IMG/VR virus record: IMGVR_UViG_3300009702_000064
Span: 1-29,045 of that record
Length of the DNA stretch: 29,045 nt
Source of the DNA: a virus
Direction: 5' to 3' (one strand)
This document shows, piece by piece, positions 22,517-29,045 of this stretch; position 1 is the stretch's first letter; every line of letters begins with the position of its first letter. A program made the position numbers and the translations under genes. A model generated the notes under the pieces. That model saw nothing but the letters and a program-made list of their open reading frames with translations, searched no databases and was not told the DNA's origin.

Positions 22517-23202
22517 CTCAGACAAAAAATGAAACGCCGACACTTTCCGAAGTTATTCGAGTCGCTATAGAAGATGCACTATTAAATATCAATACAGCTA
22601 TGCCAGGTGAAATCCAGAGTTATGATAGCGCTACAAATTTCGCATCAGTACAGCCTGTTTTTAAAAGAAAATATTCGGAAAATGAGGAAATTGTAAAACT
22701 GCCAATCATCAACCAAGTACCTGTAGCTTTTCCGAGAGCGAATCAAGCGGCTATTACCTTTCCAATTAAAAAAGGCGATACTGTCCTGCTTATTTTCTCT
22801 CAGCGTTCTTTGGACAAATGGAAACAATCTGGAGGGATTATTTCTCCGGATGATCCGAGGACTCAGGATATTTCAGATGCCATAGCTATCCCTGGTGTCT
22901 ACCCGGTAGCCGATCCCATAGTTATTGACGGCGATAATCTTGTAATTAGACATTTGCTTGGCAAAGTTACCGTCAAGCAAGATGGTGTGGAAATTGCCGC
23001 AGGGGCTGGATTAATTACTGTCGATAAGACCGGCAAAGTGACCGTTGGCAATGGCTCAATTGATTTATTGGATTTGATCGATCAAATGCTAACGGCTATT
23101 CAGAAATTGACCGTTCTAACTCGTGTAGGAGATTCGAGCATTCCGGTTAATACGGCAGATTTTGGGGCTATACAGCAAAAACTTGGGCTTATTAAGCAAT
23201 GA
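22513..23202 (+). CDS. Baseplate spike (Gp138 N-terminal type)
   Basis: A 229-residue spike protein. The ATG at 22513 in the ATGA junction is chosen; an upstream in-frame TTG/ATG-like site lies in the hub gene. Residues 30-130 follow the Gp138 N-terminal OB-fold pattern: MPGEIQSYDSATNFASVQPV, IINQVPVAFPRANQAAITFP, IKKGDTVLLIFSQRSLDKWK. Next is a repetitive beta segment (LVIRHLLGKVTVKQDGVEIA, GLITVDKTGKVTVGNGSIDL), which forms the triple-stranded needle that pierces the outer membrane. The end is helical (LLDLIDQMLTAIQKLTVLTR). No metal-binding HxH tip is seen. Position after the hub supports the call. Confidence 0.8.
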   Translation: MTQTKNETPTLSEVIRVAIEDALLNINTAMPGEIQSYDSATNFASVQPVFKRKYSENEEIVKLPIINQVPVAFPRANQAAITFPIKKGDTVLLIFSQRSLDKWKQSGGIISPDDPRTQDISDAIAIPGVYPVADPIVIDGDNLVIRHLLGKVTVKQDGVEIAAGAGLITVDKTGKVTVGNGSIDLLDLIDQMLTAIQKLTVLTRVGDSSIPVNTADFGAIQQKLGLIKQ

Positions 23203-23726
23203 GCATTGATGCGCTAAATATATGGGTTTCTACATTTGAAGCGCTGCAAAATGCGGGCGCTTCGGAATGGGCGCCGTCTTTTGCTTCATGGGTTGATTCT
23301 CGCGTTAGCGCAAAGACAGAATTACCGGGTATAGGCGGAGGGGGGCTTTCTTTTACCTTCGATAAAGCTACTTTTTCTACCCAGCTTGAAGCAATCCCTA
23401 AGGCATCGGATTCTACGCCAAAATTTGCTGATGCCTGGGAGACCGCCATTCTTTCAACGATAGTGGCCGTCGCTAATGGTTCCTATATTGGCACCCCTTC
23501 GCCAACCACTACATGGTCCGTGGTCGCTTCCACTGTTATTGATCCGGCGTCAATCGCGGCTGGCAAAAGCAAATTACTTGAGCTTGAGGCATTGCCGCCA
23601 GCTCATGATTCACAATTTCCAAAGATCATGCGCGAAGCTTTTTTATTGTTAACTATTACCACCAGCGGGACAGATTCGGATAGCCCATCGAACCCGCTTG
23701 TCGATCCAAGTAGAGGTATAGCATGA
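23199..23726 (+). CDS. Baseplate-region protein, unknown
   Basis: A 175-residue protein between spike and wedge genes, overlapping each by four bases. The N-terminus is helical (MSIDALNIWVSTFEALQNAG), followed by a Gly-rich turn (LPGIGGGGLSFTF), Ser/Thr/Ala-rich middle (FADAWETAILSTIVAVANGS) and a Pro/Asp-rich tail. There are no cysteines and no motif I can assign. Genes in this slot are usual in phages with Gp138-type spikes and gp25-like wedges and are generally annotated hypothetical. A structural or assembly role is likely from coupling alone. Confidence 0.55.
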   Translation: MSIDALNIWVSTFEALQNAGASEWAPSFASWVDSRVSAKTELPGIGGGGLSFTFDKATFSTQLEAIPKASDSTPKFADAWETAILSTIVAVANGSYIGTPSPTTTWSVVASTVIDPASIAAGKSKLLELEALPPAHDSQFPKIMREAFLLLTITTSGTDSDSPSNPLVDPSRGIA

Positions 23727-24076
23727 ATTTTCTACTTGATGACTCCGGTGACTTGTCCATTGTGGGGGGCAAAGTCCAGTTTACTTCTGGAAAAGAAGAA
23801 ATAGCGCAAATAGTCAAAACAAATCTGAAAACATTTGTAGGCGAATGGTTTCTAGATGCCCGAATAGGCGTGCCCTGGTTTTCACGGATTCTACGTAAGA
23901 ATCCTAATCCTGGTGATATCGAAAGTGTTTTAGCTAGCGTTATCGCCAATTCTGATGGGATAACTTCTATAGAAGAATTTTCCCTAGCATATGATAAGGC
24001 GGAGCGTAAATTATTGGTATCCGGTCGGTTCCTTAGCACTGATGGGATTATTAGTTTTTCGGAGTCATTGCCATGA
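23723..24076 (+). CDS. Baseplate wedge protein (gp25/gpW-like)
   Basis: A 117-residue protein related to T4 gp25 and the DUF2634 group. It starts MNFLLDDSGDLSIVGGKVQF, then EIAQIVKTNLKTFVGEWFLD followed by ARIGVPWFSRILRKNP. These give the typical order: short strands, a long helix with QIV..NL.TF.GEWFLD, and a G.PW element. The C-terminus adds a strand pair (KLLVSGRFLSTDGIISF). gp25 joins the wedge to the sheath start and nucleates sheath assembly. Flanked by four-base overlaps. Confident family call. Confidence 0.85.
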   Translation: MNFLLDDSGDLSIVGGKVQFTSGKEEIAQIVKTNLKTFVGEWFLDARIGVPWFSRILRKNPNPGDIESVLASVIANSDGITSIEEFSLAYDKAERKLLVSGRFLSTDGIISFSESLP

Positions 24077-25923
24077 GCTTTGGAGTAACTTCACAAGGTT
24101 TTATTGCCAAGCGCACTTCTGATGTTCAGAGTGAAGTAGAGAGCGATTTGCGCGCCGCTTTTGGCGATGGCATTGATTTGGATGCGCGTAGACCTTTTGG
24201 CCAATATGTAGGAATTTTATCTGAACGACTTGGTAGCATTTGGGAGATTTTGGAACAAGTATATAATTCTCAATATCCTGATTCATCCGAAGGTTCCAAT
24301 CTTGATAATGTGGTCTCTATTACGGGGACCATTAGAAAAGATCCAACCAAATCCAAGCTAACAGCTACCCTTTTTGGGGATATAGGGACCATTATTCCAA
24401 AGGATTCTATTGCTTCTGTTTTTGGAAATAGTGATGCGCGATTTGTTCTTGATGCAGACGTAACGATTTTGGCTGGTGTCGATAATATTCAACAAATTAC
24501 ATTTTCGACAATTCCAGAAGATGGCACGATTACCATTGCTTTCGGCAGTGAAGTAACGACAGCTTTAGCCTTTAATGCAAGTGCCACTGATATTCAGACT
24601 GCGCTTGAGAATCTTGCTAATATTGGAACAGGAAATGTTCTTGTAACTGGTAATTTTTCAAGCGGCACAATAGCTATAGAATTTCAAGGAGCCTTAGCAG
24701 AATCTCCACAGTCTCTACTTTCTATAAGCGCCAATAGCTTTACATCGCATGAACAAAGCACCATAACTACGATTGCTGATACAGCCGGGAGCCTGGATCG
24801 AACATCTTTTATTATTTATGATAAAAATGGGTCCGTTGGCGTTTGGATAGATGTTGATAATTCTGGATCAAGTCCGCCCGCCGCAGCTTTAGCCGCAAAT
24901 AGACAGTTAGAAATCACCGGGATTGCTTCGGGTGATTCTGATAGCAACGTTGCCACCGCCATTGCCGCTATACTCGATGCGGACCCCGAGTATAGCGCTG
25001 TGGCGGTTGGCAACGTTGTTACAGTAGATGATGCCTCACAAGGCGCCCGAGTCGATATAGCAGATTCCGATACCGGCTTTACTGTAGCTGTTGTAATCCA
25101 AGGTTATTCTGCCGCAGGCTTACCAGTCACCATCGCCGAAACTCAGGCTGGTGCGCTGCCGCAGGCTGATGGCACCTGGACTTCTGATACAGAAGGTCCT
25201 GTTATTGCTAATGCGGGAACGTTAACAATAATTGAAACTCCCGTAACGGGTTGGGATTCTGTTACCAATGCTCTTGACGCCATTCTTGGCACTGATGTTG
25301 AAGCTGATTCGGATTTAAAAATAAGGCGGCTTCAAGAATTAGCGGTTGCTGGCAGATCTACTACAGAGGCAATCAGGTCTAAACTTTTAGGCATTTCTGG
25401 TGTTACCGCCGCAGTAGTTTTTGAAAACGATACTTTTATAGTCGATGTAGATAATAGACCACCTAAATCAGTAGATATCGTTGTGCAAGGCGGCGTCGAT
25501 CAAGATATTGGCGATAAAATTTTTGATGTAGTTGCAGCCGGTATTGAGCGAATCGGAGATATTTCTGTTAACGTCATTGACTCGCAAGGGTTTACACAGG
25601 TACAGAAATTTTCTAGACCTACCCAAATAAATATTTATGTAGAAATTGATCTTACAGTTGACGTTAATATTTTTCCGACTGATGGCGCCACACAAGCAGA
25701 GACGGCAATCATAGCGCATGGCGATTCTCTTGGCATTGGAACCGATGTTATTGTGCATGGCTCTGATAGTCTAGAATGCTCACTTGGTGGCATTCCCGGA
25801 ATCAATGACATTGTAATTCGAATTGGAAAAACTGCATCACCTACCACCGATGCCAATGTCAGCATAGGCGCCCGTGAGGTCCCCGATTTTGATACCTCTA
25901 GAATTACGGTGACTACGCTATGA
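24073..25923 (+). CDS. Baseplate J-like wedge protein (Mu gp47 family) with inserts
   Basis: A 616-residue wedge protein. Residues 1-130 form the N-terminal domain (MSFGVTSQGFIAKRTSDVQS, QYVGILSERLGSIWEILEQV, GSNLDNVVSITGTIRKDPTK). Two Thr/Ala-rich beta domains are inserted: about 139-233 (TITIAFGSEVTTALAFNASA, TDIQTALENLANIGTGNVLV) and 241-343 (SFIIYDKNGSVGVWIDVDNS ... VVTVDDASQGARV). The J core resumes at about 350 with GTLTIIETPVTGWDSVTNAL, ADSDLKIRRLQELAVAGRST and LLGISGVTAAVVFENDT. The C-terminal domain, with strands (INIYVEIDLTVDVNIF), ends in PGINDIVIRIG. The family normally has about 370-400 residues; the inserts account for the extra size. A 74-base inverted repeat lies in the second insert. 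Confidence 0.87.
   Translation: MSFGVTSQGFIAKRTSDVQSEVESDLRAAFGDGIDLDARRPFGQYVGILSERLGSIWEILEQVYNSQYPDSSEGSNLDNVVSITGTIRKDPTKSKLTATLFGDIGTIIPKDSIASVFGNSDARFVLDADVTILAGVDNIQQITFSTIPEDGTITIAFGSEVTTALAFNASATDIQTALENLANIGTGNVLVTGNFSSGTIAIEFQGALAESPQSLLSISANSFTSHEQSTITTIADTAGSLDRTSFIIYDKNGSVGVWIDVDNSGSSPPAAALAANRQLEITGIASGDSDSNVATAIAAILDADPEYSAVAVGNVVTVDDASQGARVDIADSDTGFTVAVVIQGYSAAGLPVTIAETQAGALPQADGTWTSDTEGPVIANAGTLTIIETPVTGWDSVTNALDAILGTDVEADSDLKIRRLQELAVAGRSTTEAIRSKLLGISGVTAAVVFENDTFIVDVDNRPPKSVDIVVQGGVDQDIGDKIFDVVAAGIERIGDISVNVIDSQGFTQVQKFSRPTQINIYVEIDLTVDVNIFPTDGATQAETAIIAHGDSLGIGTDVIVHGSDSLECSLGGIPGINDIVIRIGKTASPTTDANVSIGAREVPDFDTSRITVTTL
24945..25018. repeat. 74-base near-perfect inverted repeat inside the J gene
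   Basis: CAACGTTGCCACCGCC (24945-24960) pairs with GGCGGTTGGCAACGTTG (25002-25018), 16 pairs with one bulged T. Inside it, CGCTATACTCG (24966-24976) pairs perfectly with CGAGTATAGCG (24987-24997), 11 pairs, around a 10-base loop. The internal loop between the stems is small (5 and 4 bases) and can itself form two or three pairs. This is the longest inverted repeat I found in the window. Confidence 0.85.
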
Positions 25924-26615
25924 CAGAAATTATCCAAATAACTGATCACGTCACCAAGGCTTTAGATCGGATTATTTCTCAATATAAGGGAAAGCCATTA
26001 TTTGAAGCTTTCTTATCGACATTTGTTAAGCAAGTTCAAGATATTGAAGATGCTACCTTCGGACTAATAGCGGGTCGCTCTCTAGATAATGCTATAGGCG
26101 AACAACTCGATAAAATCGGTACTATTGTCGGGCAAGAACGCGGAAATTTTGATGATGACTTTTACCGTATCCTTCTTTTTGTAAAGATCGGCCAGAATAC
26201 TTCGCAGGGCGGCCCCAATAAGGCCATAAATATTTTCAAGCTTCTGACTCAGGCTGATTTGGTTCATTATATGAATCTAAATTCAGCAAGCATTATGCTA
26301 GCTACCTCTGGTGTCATTGCTAGTGATCAGGTCAATTTTATTTTTAGAAGCATGGAATTGGTCATAGCTGGCGGCGTCCGTATCGACCATATTGCTTCAT
26401 TTGATGCTATCGAACCATTTTCTTTCTCAGGCCCCAACACCGATGCGCCGGGATTAGGCTTTAGCGACATTACCGCGACTACTGGGGGTAAACTTGCTAA
26501 GCTGCATAGCTTTAGCCCCGATTTTGCTTTCGATGGTAATGATGTTGATGCCGGTGGGTTTGGCTCACTTTTAGATCCGGTAGCCGGTGGTATTTTTGTA
26601 GGAATTGGAGGATAA
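25920..26615 (+). CDS. Baseplate wedge/tail protein (DUF2612-like)
   Basis: A 231-residue protein in the place of gpI/gp48-type wedge proteins. The N-terminal half matches DUF2612: LDRIISQYKGKPLFEAFLST, FVKQVQDIEDATFGLIAGRS, LDNAIGEQLDKIGTIVGQER, then the FDDDFYRILLFVKIGQNTSQ GG motif. The C-terminal third is different, Gly/Asp/Phe-rich (FSFSGPNTDAPGLGFSD; FAFDGNDVDAGGFGSLLDPV), and probably forms the fibre attachment surface. It overlaps the J gene by four bases and ends four bases before the first fibre gene. Confident family call, role by homology. Confidence 0.82.
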   Translation: MTEIIQITDHVTKALDRIISQYKGKPLFEAFLSTFVKQVQDIEDATFGLIAGRSLDNAIGEQLDKIGTIVGQERGNFDDDFYRILLFVKIGQNTSQGGPNKAINIFKLLTQADLVHYMNLNSASIMLATSGVIASDQVNFIFRSMELVIAGGVRIDHIASFDAIEPFSFSGPNTDAPGLGFSDITATTGGKLAKLHSFSPDFAFDGNDVDAGGFGSLLDPVAGGIFVGIGG

Positions 26616-26619
26616 AGGC

Positions 26620-27249
26620 ATGGCAAGACCAACCACTAAATCGGCGTGGGGCGTCAGCAATCCTGATTTTGCTAATAGGGTTGTTGAACCTTCCACGTCA
26701 AAAAAACAAACGGCATGGAATGATAATGAGCGGCCACCAGCCCCGCTTATTAACTGGCTTTTCTGGATTCATGGGCAATGGATCGATTGGCTTGAGTCTA
26801 AAGTAGATGGTTTTGAAGCCCGATATCAAGCCATCATCGGCAGCACTCCTGATGCTACCCATGCCACGTTGCAAGATGCCGTCAATGACGTCACTCTTGG
26901 GACCAATGTATGGGTTCTTGTGAGAGAAAGTCAGGCCGACGTGAGCACGACAATTTCACTTACTAAGGCAGATTGGCGAATCGAATGTGCTCCAGGTGTT
27001 AGCTTTACTAAGGGAGCCGGCGCCCCTACCAAATGTTTTAGCTTAGAAGCCGAGGGCATTGAGATATATAATGGTAGAATCATTGGCTGGACAACCAGCG
27101 GGGATATCGGAATTTTTCAAAACGCTTCCGCAGACTATTGCAAAGTCATTGGGACGCGTTTCGGGCCCAGCACGGATACCGAAGTAGACCAATCGGCTGT
27201 TACTGCTGGTAAAAAAGGTCCCGTTACTGACATTATTTCGGAGGTTTAG
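26620..27249 (+). CDS. Tail fibre/spike adaptor with beta-helix-like domain
   Basis: A 209-residue protein. The ATG at 26620 has GGAGGATAAAGG upstream and is chosen over an earlier in-frame codon at 26605. Residues 8-60 (WNDNERPPAPLINWLFWIHG, QWIDWLESKVDGFEARYQ) show the PPA...NWLF....WI..L pattern common at the base of phage tail fibres. Residues 74-200 have short strands with regular turns (VWVLVRESQADVSTTISLTK; FSLEAEGIEIYNGRIIGWTT), suggesting a small right-handed beta-helix as in tail spikes. No enzyme residues are evident. It is followed three bases later by the large fibre gene, so it may anchor it. Confidence 0.65.
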   Translation: MARPTTKSAWGVSNPDFANRVVEPSTSKKQTAWNDNERPPAPLINWLFWIHGQWIDWLESKVDGFEARYQAIIGSTPDATHATLQDAVNDVTLGTNVWVLVRESQADVSTTISLTKADWRIECAPGVSFTKGAGAPTKCFSLEAEGIEIYNGRIIGWTTSGDIGIFQNASADYCKVIGTRFGPSTDTEVDQSAVTAGKKGPVTDIISEV

Positions 27250-27252
27250 TTA

Positions 27253-29045
27253 ATGCTTAAGCTAAAATATACGCTCAAAAAATTTAGATGGCCCCTCACC
27301 TTCCTAGCTCTGGTGGCCACCATAGCAATGGCCGCAGGATATGAACGTATTTCACATGACAAGCTCTTGCTTGGAACGGGAAGCTCTGCCGATAAGGTAA
27401 TCGAATTCGATCAAGATCAAGGTGCCAATAACGCCAAGATTACGATCGATTCGGCTCAAAAATTTGGCTTCAATACCAATATTGTATCGCCAACGCTAGA
27501 GACTCCCAACCTAACAGGAGGGTCAATCAGTGACGCCGATATTTCTGGTGGCACTGCTAGTGATATTCATCGAATTACATTGCCGGCAGATACCAAAGCA
27601 AATCTTGATGCTTTGACTCGCAAGGCTGGTACGGCTGTTTATGCCACTGACCTAAAAAAGATGTTCATCGATGATGGCACGCTATTAAACCAAGTGGGTA
27701 GCGGAGCCGGCCAAGATAGTCTTAGGTCTCTTAATATTGTCGAGAATCCAGGCTTTGAAAAAGATACGCTAAACTGGACAGCTTCTGGCGGCACGTTCAC
27801 AGCTACCACCACTCCGGCAGATATTTATGCTGGAGATAAAGCGGGGGAATGGGACTGCTCTGGTGTCCAGACACTCACCGGAGATCAGATTACTATTCCA
27901 GCCGGATTCTACGGAGATAGTTGCTATCTATTCATTCAACAAAAAGACGGGGACGCTAATTATACTCTTGAGGCGTTTGATGGAACCAGCGCGGTTGCCT
28001 CACGCGGTCTAACGACTCAAAGCGGATATACCGATGTCGGCTTTATTTTTCAATGCCCCTCATCGGGCACTATAGCCCCGCGCATTTCTTGCGCCGCAAA
28101 TGCTGCCCCAATCCATGTTGACCAGGTATTCCTTGGTGTGCTCCCCGATAAGGGAGAAGTGGTCAATCCAATCGTCAAGACCATTACGGGGACTGTGGGG
28201 TCGGTGGGATCTGCCGGTCAGATTTCCGCTGGTCATGTCCTCGGATCTTCCAGCTTCAATTTCACGCCTGCGGATGATCTGGCCTACTGGCATCTATCTA
28301 GCGATGCCACGGACAATTCAGGGGTGACGGCATGTAGTTCTGGTGCGGCAGCTTGTGACTTGACCAATAATGGGTCGGTTCCATTCACTGGAACGGATCT
28401 ATTCGGGGCTACTGGCGCGGCGACTCTTAATGGAACAAGTCAGGACTTTAGCAGCACGGATGCTTATTTTAACCCTGGCCCAGGTGTCTCATGGTCCATG
28501 GGAGGTTGGTTCGCCGCAACAGATTGGACGCCCGCTGGATCACAGGCCATGATGGGTAACTGGAATGGTAATTCTGACAGAGGTTTTGAACTTGTCTTAG
28601 TATCTTCTGGTGATATTGTATTCCACAGTACAAACACGGCGACGGCTGATGATTTCAGTAATAATTTCACACCTCCAGCATTTGTAGATGGAAGCCAGCA
28701 TCATTTTGTTGTTGTGTTCGACTTCACAGCACAAAAACTTTTGCTTTATGTAGATGGACTACTCGCCGATTCGATCACAGCTACTAATACTAGATCCTTA
28801 ACATCTAGCATCTTTAGAATAGGAGCCGAGCAAGCTACGGCAGCGGCATTTTTCGCTGGTACTGTTCAACAGGCATTCTTCACAAGAAAGGCTCTTTCGT
28901 CAGAAGATGCTAGAAAGCTCTATTCCTACAAGCAACCTCTCAATCTAACGATTGGCCCTGAGAGTCAAGAATGGCTCGGCCTGTGGTCTAGGTCTGACGG
29001 TCAAGTAAAGAACCAGCTTGAGAATGGCTGGCTTGTCGATAAGAG
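27253..29045 (+). CDS. Large tail fibre with lectin-like domains, 3' end cut by window
   Basis: The plus frame is open from the ATG at 27253 to the edge (597 codons, no stop). The N-terminus is odd for a virion protein: a basic start and hydrophobic helix ending in Ala (LKLKYTLKKFRWPLTFLALV, ATIAMAAG), like a signal peptide. Residues 40-150 are a repetitive fibre shaft (LLLGTGSSADKVIEFDQDQG; NLTGGSISDADISGGTAS). Residues 163-292 resemble a galactose-binding/CBM4_9 domain (NPGFEKDTLNWTASGG ... PIHVDQVFLG). Residues 341-560 form a LamG-type jelly roll (YWHLSSDATDNSG, WSMGGWF, DGSQHHFVVVFDF, LLLYVDG, GTVQQAFFTRKALSSEDARK). Both domains can bind sugars, so this is the likely receptor-binding protein. 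Host specificity cannot be read from it. Confidence 0.75.
   Translation, partial: MLKLKYTLKKFRWPLTFLALVATIAMAAGYERISHDKLLLGTGSSADKVIEFDQDQGANNAKITIDSAQKFGFNTNIVSPTLETPNLTGGSISDADISGGTASDIHRITLPADTKANLDALTRKAGTAVYATDLKKMFIDDGTLLNQVGSGAGQDSLRSLNIVENPGFEKDTLNWTASGGTFTATTTPADIYAGDKAGEWDCSGVQTLTGDQITIPAGFYGDSCYLFIQQKDGDANYTLEAFDGTSAVASRGLTTQSGYTDVGFIFQCPSSGTIAPRISCAANAAPIHVDQVFLGVLPDKGEVVNPIVKTITGTVGSVGSAGQISAGHVLGSSSFNFTPADDLAYWHLSSDATDNSGVTACSSGAAACDLTNNGSVPFTGTDLFGATGAATLNGTSQDFSSTDAYFNPGPGVSWSMGGWFAATDWTPAGSQAMMGNWNGNSDRGFELVLVSSGDIVFHSTNTATADDFSNNFTPPAFVDGSQHHFVVVFDFTAQKLLLYVDGLLADSITATNTRSLTSSIFRIGAEQATAAAFFAGTVQQAFFTRKALSSEDARKLYSYKQPLNLTIGPESQEWLGLWSRSDGQVKNQLENGWLVDK

Overview
The window is one continuous piece of a tailed double-stranded DNA phage (Caudoviricetes, contractile-tail myovirus type) or a prophage of that type. 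The evidence is a nearly complete, correctly ordered virion module: small and large terminase, portal, minor head protein, prohead protease/scaffold, decoration protein, DUF2184-type capsid, neck proteins, DUF3383-type sheath, tube, tail assembly chaperone with a frameshift, tape measure, baseplate hub/spike/wedge and fibres. No integrase, tRNA, rRNA, CRISPR array, insertion sequence, holin or endolysin is visible. The host is probably Gram-negative (a possible lipobox lipoprotein, sigma70-like promoters, a DnaA box), but it cannot be named from the sequence. Base composition is moderately AT-rich, with a very AT-rich stretch at about 3430-3890.

Layout. 1-662: two small minus-strand genes, one running off the left edge and one with a SEC-C zinc motif. 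734-3109: a D5-type primase-helicase for phage replication. 3110-3891: a 780-base stretch with no convincing gene. It holds a perfect DnaA box, a 15-bp hairpin with a GCAA loop, inverted and direct repeats, a sigma70-like promoter and tandem operator-like repeats, so it is the best candidate for a replication origin and control region. 3892-5749: small accessory genes: a ribbon-helix-helix-like regulator, a terminator, a putative lipoprotein, a second small DNA-binding-like protein, a membrane protein and a zinc-ribbon protein. 5730-8363: packaging. 8356-15475: head and connector. 15475-20591: neck, sheath, tube, chaperone and tape measure. 20600-26615: baseplate. 26620-29045: tail fibres, the last one cut by the window edge.

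From 4961 on, nearly every gene touches or overlaps the next (ATGA, TGATG and TAATG junctions), so the structural genes probably form one long, translationally coupled transcription unit. Three places show recoding or nested expression. The protease gene contains an in-frame internal start with a strong ribosome binding site that would yield free scaffold. The tail chaperone gene has a textbook -1 frameshift signal (T TTT TTC, 4-base spacer, 9-bp stem). The major capsid gene is split between two frames at the same heptamer, T TTT TTC, which is either a second programmed frameshift or a one-base homopolymer error. A 74-base, almost perfect inverted repeat lies inside the baseplate J gene and is not explained by its coding function.
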